This document shows positions 1 to 10,600 of a DNA stretch of 64,000 bases, piece by piece. Positions within the stretch are counted from its first letter, which is position 1. Each line of letters opens with the position of its first letter. The DNA is from Plicaturopsis crispa FD-325 SS-3 (lineage: Eukaryota; Basidiomycota; Agaricomycetes; Amylocorticiales; Amylocorticiaceae). The position numbers and the translations under genes are program-made. The DNA is taken from positions 880,682-944,681 of the forward strand of contig KN832564.1 in the NCBI GenBank assembly GCA_000827205.1, written 5' to 3'. The notes under the pieces are model-generated. The model worked only from the letters and a program-made list of their open reading frames with translations. It was not told where the DNA came from and ran no database searches.

Positions 1-1018
1 GAAGTGATGACGTGACAGATAGAGATTACCAGGAGTACTTGATTAAAGCGACGGCCGCGGCAATGTATGAAGGTATCGTAGCATTTATCATCAAGTCCGC
101 CCACGGTCTGAAATGCATTGTATTTGAGCCGGAACCGACACGGTACGTTCCCTTTCCCCGCTTTCTCAAGTTATGTGTAGGGCTTAAATAACAATTCTGT
201 AGATAGTGACACTGGTCAGAACATTCATTCTCGCAATGGTTTTCAATCCCGACGTCCAAGTCAAAGCGCAAAAGGAGCTCGATGACGTTGTCGGCCATGG
301 TCACCTGCCTGGCTTCGAGCATGAAAACTCATTGCCGTATGTCAAAGCCGTGCTGAAGGAGCTACTCAGATGGCGGCCGTCTGTCCCGCAAGGTGTGTTT
401 TGAAATACTTTGCTAGTTCGAGAGATAAATTTATGTGATGCGTGCTCTTAAAGGTCTTCCGCATCTTGTGAGGGACGAAGATGCTTACAATGGATACCGT
501 ATCCCAAGCAATACCATAGTCATTCCGAATATCTGGTTCGTGTATCTCTGAAAATGCACTCTAGCCTTTCTGGGAACACCCCAGTTGACAACTGACTGTA
601 ATTATTGCAGGGCGATGCTATATAATGAGAATATCTACCCCAATCCCTCGCAGTTCAACCCCGAGCGGTATCTGACGGCGGATGGGCAACTTGATGCTAC
701 CATCCGGAATCCAGAACTAGCCGCGTTCGGCTTTGGACGTCGCATTTGTCCTGGCCGCTACATGGCTATGTCGTCGTCATGGATCATAATCGCGTCTATA
801 CTAGCCATGTTCGACATTGGGAAATCCGTCGATGAAGACGGGGCATATATCGACCCTTCCGGCGAATTCACACCGTCGGGAACCTTGGTGTGAGTACTCT
901 ACCTTCACGATGACCAGCACTATTAAGCGTTTGCTATAGATCGCCGCTTCCCTTCAAGGCCTCCATCACGCCACGATCCGCAGCAACAAAAGCTGCTGTA
1001 CTCGCGACAACAACGTAA
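1..1018 (+). CDS. Cytochrome P450, C-terminal part (5' end outside window)
   Basis: Heme-thiolate monooxygenase, probably bound to the endoplasmic reticulum; substrate unknown. The 3' exons read as about 1-72, then from about 207 to 392, 454-535, 611-889 and 940-1018, with stop TAA at 1016-1018. Visible landmarks in order are the start of the I helix (IKATAAAMYE), the K-helix ExxR motif in KELLRWRPSVPQG, the PERF-type segment FNPERYL, and the heme loop AFGFGRRICPG with its cysteine ligand. The expected (A/G)GxDT threonine segment at the exon 1/2 junction does not read cleanly: SDT is present at 205-214 but in a different frame from the following VRTFILAM. The only splice choice I found that keeps frame uses a 134-nt intron and loses SDT. 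This suggests a small deletion or a decaying gene. The family is certain; an active product is not. Confidence 0.85.
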
Positions 1019-1800
1019 TCCGGTGCCGCTCGTTCAAAGAATGAGACTGACTGTATGAATGCACTAGGGGCTGAGCATGTACTACTGGGTTTTGTCTGAG
1101 GGTATCGACGTGTGTCGCAAGCCTACAAACCTCTATCTACTAACTGTGTTTTTTCTACACAAACGCTGAGTGTTTACTGAGAATGTATTCTCCGGTTTCC
1201 CGCGGGAGCTGTACTATCATACCCAAGGCCCCGAGTATTAATATTGTGAGTCTTTCGTCGAGCGATATTGACTACTGCGCTTCTACATTGCCACATCTTC
1301 GAGAATATCTACGAGGTAGCATGAACGTACAGTACGACTTGCGCTGGATGCATAGCACTGAACAGTGAATCCTCTCCAATGAGCGCTCGCCAGTGCGAGC
1401 CAAGTAATATCAGTATGTATTTCCCAGAAAGTGAAATTCCATCATGAAAGGCAGGATCGATGTGACCCCTTGGAAAAGTGATGATAGTCGTCTGCTCTAC
1501 TGGCGCTGACTGCAAGTGGCCCGCGCCGGGGACTGACCGGAAGCGAGGGATTAGGGACTGACCATTAGATCTTTGCATTTCGCCGGAAATTGCTCTGGAC
1601 CTTGGAAAAACTTCCCAGCGGCATATAAAATAGTAGGTCAGCGGCTCAAGCCCAGGGCAGGTCGCCTTGACCCGGACTGCTCAAGGATCCCGCACGGGGT
1701 GCCCTATTTGGGTTGTGGTGGTCCCCTGCTGCATAGCCAAAGGGTTCATATTAACATGCAGATGACCTACAGTAGGGAAAAGCTTTTCATTTATACATAG
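1019..1800. other. Intergenic, nothing recognised
   Basis: This is the gap between the tail-to-tail P450 and AOS1 genes. It holds only short open frames with no family resemblance. Both 3' untranslated regions should lie here. Confidence 0.5.
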
Positions 1801-3373
1801 TCAAGGCCCGGGCATGCCCATGGCACACACAGTACCTCCGCCGGTGTTCCCATCAAATGTGAAGAAGTTGGCAATGGGGGGTTCACGTGCAGCGAGTGCC
1901 TTCAGTATGTCCTGCGCCAGCATGCCTCCGACGACAGCGCACACGGGCGAAAATTCGTGCTTCGCAGTCGTCGATAAAGCCCTGTGCAGGTCATAAAGCG
2001 TGTCAGACGTTAGAGAGGGCACTATAGTATAGCCCAACTTACTCGATGAGATCGTTCGGCATTGTTGTGATGATCTGTTGATTGACATCCGCTGCCGAGA
2101 GTAGGCCATTGGCGATCTTTCCAAGGTCCTGTGCATGGCTGATGTCGTCCGGAAGCTCTCCGCGATGGGAGGACTGATATTCCCAGATAGCTATTTCGGT
2201 ATTCCATTCAGTCATGGCGCTTGGCTTGAGGTTCAACTTGGGTAATTACCGAGTACAGCATACACCACCGCGGGATTGAGCTGTTTCGTCTGCCTTTTAG
2301 TCAAATGGCTCCATCGATGGCGCAGGGCAATGTGGAGTGGAGCGTATATGGTAGACGTCTTCACTGTTTTGGGCGCCTCCTTCGGAGCTGAGCGGTCGCT
2401 GTGGTCACGTATGTTGAAGGGGGAGCAATGACACCAAAGCAAAGTGTGAGGAGCGGGGTCTGGTGATTGCGGGAGAAGAAAAATGACTAACGTGATGATG
2501 TATTCATGCTTGAGAAGGTCGGCAAATATATACCCAAGGAGGCCATATGTGCCCCCAGCATAGAAGGGTTTTCCGAACCTCCGGCAAGCTTCATTCAAGC
2601 GAATCTAGAAGGAGACCAAAATGGACAGGAAACCGAGGCCGAAAAGTTCCAAGTAAGTGCGGTTCCACGTTTGTTAAATTTGGGCGGCCACTCACCAGTC
2701 CATCTCTGCCCCAATCAGTGACACATACAAGGTCGACCGATTGTACCGTGGTGTCTAAACGTTCGCGGTCCAGTAATGTTGTCGTGGAGTGAGACTCGAC
2801 CACGACGAGGGGGTTCAAGCTTTCGATCCTCGATTTGGCCGCATCCACTCTCTGGGAGACGAATCAGGGGTGCGCCGACAATTAACCAGATATTCACCGT
2901 AGGAGCAGGAGGCTTTCAATTATGTAGAATCCTCACCTTCTTGCCTACATCGCTGTCTGTGTAGAGAAATCCCGCTCCGAGGTCTTCTTCGGCGACGGTA
3001 TCGCCGTCAATAATGATCAGCTTCCCAATGCCAGCCAAAACGATATTTTTGATGACCTCAGTTGCAGTGCCTCTCAGCCGAACAATGAGAATAGTCGCGT
3101 TGCGCATTCTGGTGCAAAGATACGCGTTTCAATATCACCGCCGCCTGGCATGGTCCGAAAGAGAGAAAACGTACTTTTGCTGCGCTTCCAGTCCCCATAA
3201 TCGAATTTGTCGATCGTAAAGGGCGGCCTCATCTGCTCAATCGTAGACGATGGTCAGATATATGCTGGATTAGCATAAAATAGCAATGGTGACATGGCCG
3301 TATCATGTGGTATCTGCATACCTTCCGTGATATGGACAGGTGCACTCTTAGTCCCAACATCGTGTGTCGACAT
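1801..3373 (-). CDS. AOS1: SUMO-activating enzyme subunit 1 (Aos1/SAE1)
   Basis: One half of the SUMO E1 heterodimer; its partner Uba2 carries the catalytic cysteine. It activates SUMO with ATP in the nucleus. The start ATG at 3371-3373 opens a short exon (MSTHDVG...), followed by the family signature DEAALYDRQIRLWGLEAQQ at about 3173-3230. Then come MRNATILI, the nucleotide-binding Rossmann segment (TEVIKNIVLAGIGKL, IIIDGDTVAEEDLGAGF), IRLNEACRRFGKPFYAGG, and the C-terminal VVGGMLAQDILKAL with FFTFDGNTGGG, ending in TGA at 1801-1803. There are about seven exons with short introns. Order and spacing of blocks match Aos1 rather than Uba2 or Uba1, since no catalytic-cysteine or ubiquitin-fold domain is seen. 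The first glycine of the usual GxRG motif is arginine (VRLRG), which is tolerated in the family as far as I know. Confidence 0.88.
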
Positions 3374-4210
3374 GACCAACAATCACTGAGCTGTTATGCC
3401 ACTGGCCGGCGATATGAACGTTCGTATGCAGTGAGGCTGAACTCGAACACCGTTTTCGCTGTTCCGGCTTTGCTTTAGGATGTGAAGACCTGTATTCAAG
3501 CAGAAGGGGTGGAATTTACTCAACAATTCGATGTTGAGGCGCGCTCGAAAACAAAGAAAACCAGTCGTTGAACTTGAGGCCAACTTGAAGTCGGAAGAAC
3601 TTGAAAGATTGGTATACGCGCCCAAAATGCGCCACACGCGCCGAACGACTGGACGGCCTCGGAGTTCGGCTTTAGCTACCCCGCACCAGCTTGTTCCTCT
3701 TTCTTCAGGGTAAATAAAACTCTGGATTGACTCTATAGGCGACTACGTGTATATGTCTCACACTCGCGGGAGAACCGAGAAACCAAGGGTGGGATTCTAC
3801 AAGGTGTTTGTAGAAATGAAAAGATTGTGATACAAAGCGGCAACCAATATTTATGCAGAGGCTTGCCTGAAGACTCGAAAAAGATCGTCAGCACTGGTGG
3901 AATGGGGTAGTACACAGCGGAATTGATACAACAGGTAGGTGACCCATGATGGAGACGATGAAAACGAAGCATAATACAACAAGAGAGCAAGCGAAAAGCA
4001 AATGGTATATCAGTGAGCCAGATCCAGAAACAAGAGAGAGAGATACAGAACCGAGCAGAATTTGCGAGATGACAATGTCTACCTGCGTGGTCATGCTATG
4101 TCATGAGTGGCATTCCGTCTCCACTGGATGTGCCGTCCCGGTCGTCGTCCAATCTACCGCACCACATGGTTAACATCGTCCAGCGAGAAGGTTGGATGGC
4201 ACATTGACAC
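3374..4210. other. Intergenic, nothing recognised
   Basis: Lies between the AOS1 start and the transcription factor stop. A 60-codon plus-strand frame at 3531-3713 is rich in Arg and Lys but resembles nothing I know. The part next to 3373 should hold the AOS1 promoter. Confidence 0.4.
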
Positions 4211-7062
4211 TCACAAATAGTTGCGTTCTACTTCCGATAATATAGATAGGAAGTCCCCTGTGGACCAATCCACTGTAAATGCATGCACAGAAGAGTGTGG
4301 AAGGAAGATCAACGAACATAGATATGCGTGCGCCCTTGCCGCAGATACTGGGGCAGTCTCCGCTCTCCGAACCGCATCGAGCAGCGTAGAGGCCACGAAC
4401 CGCACTTTGTGGACCTGGAGGAACGGCAGGGATCGAATTAAGTTACGAAGGGTACAGACGGTCACGATGCTACGCACAAGAGACGGTCCGTTTGTAGCGA
4501 TAGATTGGATGGGAATGCTGTGCAGGATGTTCAGGAGGTCACTGGCTACGGCCTCTCGACCTTGCGAAACCTTCGCATCGTCGATATGCCCTTGGAGCGA
4601 CGTAATGAGCTCGTCACGGTATTGTTCAATCACGAAGCGAACCAGTTGCTGGTACGAAAGGATAGATTGGCATACAATAGAGAGGAAGAGGAACGATCGC
4701 TTACCTGAGTAACGAATAAATTACCCTGCATCACCATGAACGGATTGAGTGCGTTCTCGCGAGATGCGTTGGGATTGTCGAAGAAATCTTTGACCTCTGC
4801 GAAAGTGGCCTGCTTGAAGCCATCTCCGCCATATTCGGGCCCCATATGCCCCTGCGGTGGGCCCTTCAGTCTGAGCGGCTCGGGAACATGAGCCAATGCA
4901 GCGAGAATGCGGGCGTGTAGGGACTGGACTTCTTCCAAGCGAGCTGTCGCAAAGTGTCCTTGTGGGGGAGAACGTTTGTCGACACGGATACGCACGAGGA
5001 TTTCACCGAGGAGTGCGAATATGCGCGAGATGTAATTGAGGCCGGATACGAGTGCCGTTTTGCCGTGTGGTTGGGGAAGGTACGCGTTTGATGTGATGCT
5101 GCACACACGTGAGAGATTGACATGAGGGGCGGGATATGAAAATGCGGGGAAAGGAGAAGAGCAATCAGGGTCGGATTAATGGTGGTTAATCCTCGGTTAT
5201 AGTTTAGAGTGTGCAATCAGACGTACCACTCGTCATCCAGCTCCTTTGGGAAGTGCACTGTACAATCCTCGTCGCGAAGACAGATTGGGCGTCCAAGCAA
5301 GATCGACATTGACTTGTCCGCTATAACGCCGATAAGCGATGGGTGGGGAAAGCTACAATCAGCTATGCTCGCCTAGGAATGAATTGAAAGGTACGATGAT
5401 GCGTACGTACCTCCAAAGAGGAGCCAAAACGTTCGGCGCCGAATCTCGCACTCTATGGGATCAAGACCCTCGTAGGAGGCCTCTTCGTGCATGCGGAGAG
5501 TCACAGCGATGTGGGCAGCTTCGCCGAAGGCAGCATGTTGGGTTGCGTCATGACCTTCGCAGAAGTGATAACAGCAGTCCCTATACACAGTCTTAGTCAG
5601 TTGACAGAGCAAGTAGGATGCATATGGCGCACAGGTAGCGGATGACAACATGCGTGGAGGTTGGAGGATCATACGATGCTACGCTTATATGCCTGCTAGC
5701 CTCGTGGCATGTCTGCGCCAATTTTCTAACCACTGTTCTCTCCATTGGAAGATACGATCGCGGCATTTGTACTAGCGTGCTCGCCACGGTGCTCGCGACC
5801 AACGCGAAGAACAGTGGATCGCGCTCCTCCCTGCGTGCCTGAAGATCTGCCATGAAGGACGGCTTGTGTATGCAAGGGGTTAGTGGGTAAACGAAGTCGA
5901 AGAAGAGATTTATGATGAGTGAGATGGTTGGCCGGGGCGCAAGGTCAGAGAGTAGATGTGGTCGATAGTAGTGCGACAAGGGAGGAATGGGCGTGGAGAG
6001 AGTTTGGTGAGACCGATATGACCAGTTGTATAGGGGATACGTGCTGAAGGGCTCCTGTGGTGTGCTGAAAGAATCTCGTGGAGGGTTCATATACTCGTCC
6101 GATTTCATGGATGGATGTGGGGGGAGGAAGGTGTTTCCGTTCGCAGCTGATTCACGAATGTTGAGCGATGGCGAGGGTAAAGATGGTGAAAATTGCGCGT
6201 GGTAGCTATCTGCTGCGATAGGATAGCGTGACGGAGAGATTGCTGGAGGGGACATTGGCCCAACGCTCGAATCGCTGAAGAATTGGGACGCGGACGATGG
6301 TGGAATAGACGGTGATAGTATTGAGGACGGGGAGGGACTTCCATGGGCATTGTTTGAGGTGACCGGCGAGATAGACGCGTCGGCTTCATTGGCATTGGGT
6401 TCTCTTTTCGCATCCCCACCTGCGGCGGCGGCGGCGGCTGCTTCCTGCAAGCGCCTCAGGTATCTAGTAAGGTCGCAGAAAAATTTCAATTTCATAGCTT
6501 CTGTAAGCGCACAGGTTTCTCAATAGACTTACAAATTAGGCGGTCCGCGTTTTTTTGGTTGATAGTCGTAAGTGCATGGGATCGCGAGGGCGATGCAATG
6601 TTTGCAAGACTGCTTCGAGTCGTCCGGGTTCTCACGCGCACATCGTACCTTGCGAGCACGGCAAGCATCGCAGCCTAGCCCACTGGATCAGTATCGTTTA
6701 TACAGAAGAATAAACGTTGCGGCGCACTCTGAGATTGCCTCCTGAGAAACAAGCAAAATGGTTAAGTCAGTCTCGAGTCAAAATTGACGTATCGGGTAAA
6801 AATGGTAATGACATGGAACCTCGACACTGATACAGTCACAGGTAGATTCTAGAGGCGAACAAGCGTACGGCAGGGAGGAGAATCGAAAACCTAGGACGAG
6901 GGGCAGCGTACTATAGGCGCGAGGCCGTGGAACGAACGGCGAAAGGTCGGCAAAAGCAGGTACCCACTTTCTCTTGCATTTTCCAGTTTCGGTAAGATCT
7001 TTGAGATCATCCGAAGGAGGGGAGACCGATTTATCCTCCTTTTTTGAGCGCGAGACAGGCAT
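4211..7062 (-). CDS. Zn2Cys6 fungal transcription factor
   Basis: Predicted nuclear, DNA-binding regulator; target genes unknown. The start ATG at 7060-7062 gives MPVSRSKKEDKS. Two short introns then lead to the zinc cluster, about 6530-6690, with CDACRARKVRC, then C-KH-C and a last C before TYDYQPKKRGPPN, which completes the six-cysteine pattern. Next are an alanine run (seven to eight Ala near 6430) and a long Ser/Pro-rich linker. The fungal-specific transcription factor domain follows (LIINLFFDFVYPLTPCIHKP at about 5860-5930, then AAFGEAAHIAVTLRMHEEA, RRRTFWLLFG and GRPICLRDEDC). The last exons end at TGA 4211-4213. A GTGAGT sequence overlaps that stop, so one more small exon downstream cannot be excluded. 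This is a separate family from C2H2 or homeobox regulators; the class call is firm. Confidence 0.86.
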
Positions 7063-7809
7063 AATTAAAGGAATGCGGGGGCGGGGAAAGAGGCAGCAAG
7101 GAACTCGAGCACTGCAGCGCGCGGGGGGTGTGAACAGTTAGGATTGCGACCTCCTGCTCCAGCCGTCTTTTCATTCTTATGTATGATCTGTTTGTAACAT
7201 GTTGTTCTCGTGTTGCTACTCGGGCGTATTGGACAAATCCATTGACACCATGACCACCGACCAGGGTCTCTCTGCAGCTTCTCCCAACAACCTACATATG
7301 TACACCGGCACTGAAAACTCTAATGTAAGCGTCCTCGCACACATGGTCTCCTTGAACTTCCCATTGTCACAAGCCCATCTTCCAGCGAACGTCGCCGGCT
7401 TATCCCCGGCTTATCGTCTTTCCTATTAGGACATGCGAGGAGGTGAGGAGTCTCGTTTACGAGCATTGATCTGATCCCGCAGCGGTCCTGCTACCCCGGC
7501 GAGTCTGTCGTGGTGGCCACGTGAAGGATCCCCGGACGCGACGACGCGTAGGACACGCTCGTATGCTGTCTATACACAGACGCCCTTGCGCATCCCCAAA
7601 AATGCCTCAGTTCCCAGTCGTGATTGTCCCCGAGCACGACGGCTGTGTGCGAGTGTTCGCTTTCCCACCGGCCAGAATACAAGGGTATTATTGTGTGCGG
7701 AGTCGTACAGCGTCCGCTAACCGCGAGCGAGCATCGAGCGTCGCACCGTGCGAATATCCCGATAATGGCGAAGCACTCCGAGTCTCCGCAACGCTCTCGT
7801 CAAGAGCGG
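7063..7809. other. Intergenic with one doubtful tiny reading frame
   Basis: Contains the upstream region of the Zn2Cys6 gene. On the plus strand, ATG 7250 opens a frame that can be spliced (donor 7325, acceptor 7429) into a 39-residue product containing NNLHMYTGTENSN and MRGGEESRLR, with stop at 7472-7474. I do not recognise it, and there is no independent sign that it is translated, so it is not listed as a gene. Confidence 0.2.
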
Positions 7810-10242
7810 CTACCGCCACCGTGACCCTTCGCTGCCCAGTTCCAAGAGCATAGACATGCTCTGGATGTAATTAATCTTCTTCTTGGCCCGATGGTCTGCG
7901 ATTTTCTCAGCAATCAAAGCCCTGTGGAACCTCTGCTCCCTGTCCCCCCACTCCGTTTTCTCTTTGACGAGCAATGCCCAGAAATTGTACGCGATCACCG
8001 GGTCGTCCGCCTTCAACGCGGCAAGGACGCAGTATTTCCCTGTCCTGGCGGTGCATACGACGCTAGCATCGGCCAGTACACGTACGACATTCCACGCTCG
8101 CAGTAAAGCGGCACGGAGCTCCGCATATGATGCGCTTGAATCCAGATTGAAGCGCAAGAGGCTGGACACCGTCTTGAGGGTAAGCTCGCCGTGGAGTTCC
8201 CGCACCCGCTTGGTCAACGCTATGACAAGTTCGTTGTCGCCGTGTAGCCCGGCGTGATGGATTGCTGTACCGAAAGTAATGGAGTCGACCTCGACGCCTG
8301 TCTGGATCATCTTTTCGATGGCGGCCGCGGCCCTTCTGGGATCATGCTTGGACACGACGGCCAGCAGAACGTTCAGGTCGAACATGTCTGGTCTTTCCTT
8401 GCGTTCCAGTAATGCCCCGAACACCTTGAATCCCTCCGTCAAGTCGCCCATTACGAAGAGCGCGCGTGCGAGCGAGGTCATTTGTTGATGGTCTGCTCCT
8501 GCTAGAGGACCGACTGTTGACTTGAATTCGTTGAGCACATGCCGTGCAAAGTCGAGGTAGTCGTCGCGCTGTGTCTCGTGGTATATGCGAGTAACAGACT
8601 CCTCCACAAGGTCCTTGCCAGTACGAATGTCCTCTGTGGGAACCTTTTCCGCGACTCGCTCCGCGTCATCGTCGAAAAGCAACTCTGGCTTGCAAAGTGC
8701 CCGCTCGTTTTCTACGGCTGCACGAGACTTGAAAAGGGTGATCAGACGCAACATGGCCCGCGTATTCCCCCTGATATAGGAGCTAGCCTTGTCCGCCGCA
8801 AACTTCTCCCATAGAGTCCGTGCCTGCCTCGCATAACCATTCGCAGCTAAGAGACACACGAAACGAGCCCGTTCCGAAAGCACGACTGGCTCGTCGTTAT
8901 CAACGACAAGGATCGCGAGTCGGCGCCCAAGGTGCATGTTGCCGCTCGTGAGCATGAGATGGCGCATCATCCACGTAAGCGCAGCGTCTCGTGGGGGTGG
9001 GTAGGCTGCTTTAGCCAATATCTTCTTCGATTGAGTGTGTGCGAAGAATAGTTCCGCTGTCTTGCCGGCCTCGAGATATTCTGCAGAGCGGTAGAACAGA
9101 CGAATAAGGCCTGCAGGGAGGATGAAGGACGGCACGCGGTCATCGAGAGTACACATCAGGGAGCAACATCGGTCTAGCTCCGTGAGAGACATAGCCTCTA
9201 TCTGCGAGTACATGACGTCTACAGCGATATCGAGGGTGGTTTGATCTGGCTGGGACATTGCGATCATATCCAGAATAAGGGAGTTCGCTTCGGCCTGCCA
9301 GTTCCAATGCAGACACGACCGTACGAGGGCACGGTGGATGATCATATCGAAATCCTTGGACGTGTTTCCCTCCTGGAGCGCATCTGGGGGGACGTTTCCG
9401 GTGTCCACAAGAGCTCTGAACAGGGCGAGAGCGGATTCGGGCAAGCGTCTCCGGAGGAGTAAACGCACAAGGCCAAACGAGACGCGTACAAGCGGGGACG
9501 GCTGGTGATCCATGGCTCGCACATCAGCTGGTACTGTGGTTCGACGAAGGAATGGGATGACGAGTGTGACGATGGTTTCGAGGGAAGCTTTCTCGACGGC
9601 AGAAGTGGATGAAGCAGGCGGTGTAACCACGGACTGCACGAACCGTGTAATTATTTTGGGCGACAAAGAAGTCAGAGTGCCCATAGAATTTAGCATTTGA
9701 AGTAAGGATATAGTTTTGTCGCGGGAAAGCAGGGAGCCGTCGAGGGAATGCCCTAACAGAGTGATGATCACCTCTGTTCGGGCCCTCGCGCTACGCACGA
9801 AGACGGTCGTATCCAAAATGTCTGTCGCAAGATAATCCATGACATCCGCAGATCGCGCCTCACGCGCCTGGAACGCAGTGCGGTGGAATGCGTAGCGTGG
9901 TAGGAGTCGAATTGACGATCGATATCGTCGGTGTAGGACTCTGTATGCGCGCAAGAGGTTGTCTGGGTATGTTTCCGGCGACTCCTCGGCCAATTTAAGC
10001 GGATTTCTGTTGTGGAATACTCGAAAGAGCTGTTCCGTCGACAGAGCCCAGTAGGCACCCGTGTCCGACGTCGCGTCGGGTGCGGTGCCGTTCGAGTGGG
10101 AGCCATTAAGAGTGGTGGTGTGAAGTACCGGTGAGGTGGATGTATTGGAGACCAAGAAACGACGCGAAAGGGGGGCAGCAGATACGACGGCGCGGTGAGG
10201 AAATGGTATGCGTGCTCGAAGCAATTGACGACGAAGGAACAT
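7810..10242 (-). CDS. Mitochondrial pentatricopeptide-repeat-like protein
   Basis: Single-exon gene of 810 residues. The N-terminus is rich in Arg, Ala and Ser and lacks acids (MFLRRQLLRARIPFPHR, then SRRFLVSN), typical of a mitochondrial import signal. The body is alpha-helical with repeat-like helix pairs; the clearest PPR-type stretch lies around residues 600-700 (SLARALFVMGDLTEGFKVF; PDMFDLNVLLAVVSKHDPRR; VEVDSITFGTAIHHAGLHGD). Known PPR proteins of fungal mitochondria bind organellar RNA for processing, stability or translation; that role here is inferred. The gene is unusual in this window for its lack of introns. Which mitochondrial transcript it serves cannot be told from sequence. 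Another helical-repeat family is possible but less likely. Confidence 0.78.
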   Translation of the reverse strand: MFLRRQLLRARIPFPHRAVVSAAPLSRRFLVSNTSTSPVLHTTTLNGSHSNGTAPDATSDTGAYWALSTEQLFRVFHNRNPLKLAEESPETYPDNLLRAYRVLHRRYRSSIRLLPRYAFHRTAFQAREARSADVMDYLATDILDTTVFVRSARARTEVIITLLGHSLDGSLLSRDKTISLLQMLNSMGTLTSLSPKIITRFVQSVVTPPASSTSAVEKASLETIVTLVIPFLRRTTVPADVRAMDHQPSPLVRVSFGLVRLLLRRRLPESALALFRALVDTGNVPPDALQEGNTSKDFDMIIHRALVRSCLHWNWQAEANSLILDMIAMSQPDQTTLDIAVDVMYSQIEAMSLTELDRCCSLMCTLDDRVPSFILPAGLIRLFYRSAEYLEAGKTAELFFAHTQSKKILAKAAYPPPRDAALTWMMRHLMLTSGNMHLGRRLAILVVDNDEPVVLSERARFVCLLAANGYARQARTLWEKFAADKASSYIRGNTRAMLRLITLFKSRAAVENERALCKPELLFDDDAERVAEKVPTEDIRTGKDLVEESVTRIYHETQRDDYLDFARHVLNEFKSTVGPLAGADHQQMTSLARALFVMGDLTEGFKVFGALLERKERPDMFDLNVLLAVVSKHDPRRAAAAIEKMIQTGVEVDSITFGTAIHHAGLHGDNELVIALTKRVRELHGELTLKTVSSLLRFNLDSSASYAELRAALLRAWNVVRVLADASVVCTARTGKYCVLAALKADDPVIAYNFWALLVKEKTEWGDREQRFHRALIAEKIADHRAKKKINYIQSMSMLLELGSEGSRWR

Positions 10243-10322
10243 AAGTTAGCTGAATGGGTGCCTTTGTTAGCTTTGCGATAGAGAGCAAGACACAAAGTAG
10301 ACATACCTCATGCCCGCGAGAA

Positions 10323-10600
10323 CTAGGATTGTTTGGGAGGAAAACGGACGGGCAAATGTTCGAGCTCGCCGTTGACCGTGACGAAGACCGCGACTTGGCC
10401 ACGACGGAACAAAATTTCCACTGGGTGAAGACGGAATCGGACCTCGGATGCCCACGCGCACCAATCGGGAGGGAAGCGTTGAAATTTCGAGGACAAGTTG
10501 CACGTCGGACTCGACGACGACGATATCTAACAGTGAACATAGCGGCTTGGCCGCTGTAGCCTGTACTAGATGTGCGTACGCACAACTTCACTCCTCTCAT
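10323..10600 (-). CDS. Possible small two-exon gene, 74 residues, unknown
   Basis: Exon 1 (10580-10600) encodes MRGVKLC. A 53-nt GT..AG intron follows, and exon 2 (10323-10526) is open for 67 codons to a TAG at 10323-10325. Both exons are in phase 0. The product ends with a stretch of protein-like composition (WASEVRFRLHPVEILFRRG; VAVFVTVNGELEHLPVRFPP). No signal peptide or membrane segment is seen. It sits 80 nt upstream of the PPR gene on the same strand. Overlapping frames on both strands are also open for 80-170 codons, so chance remains possible. I do not recognise a family. Confidence 0.32.

Noticed and set aside
1183-1800. Short plus-strand frames after the P450
   Set aside because: Composition is not protein-like, and there is no family match or splice continuity with the P450.
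10254-10559. Plus-strand frame of 101 codons and a minus-strand frame of 172 codons over the same place
   Set aside because: The third frame on the minus strand, with a proper intron, gives the more protein-like product, so these were taken as shadows.
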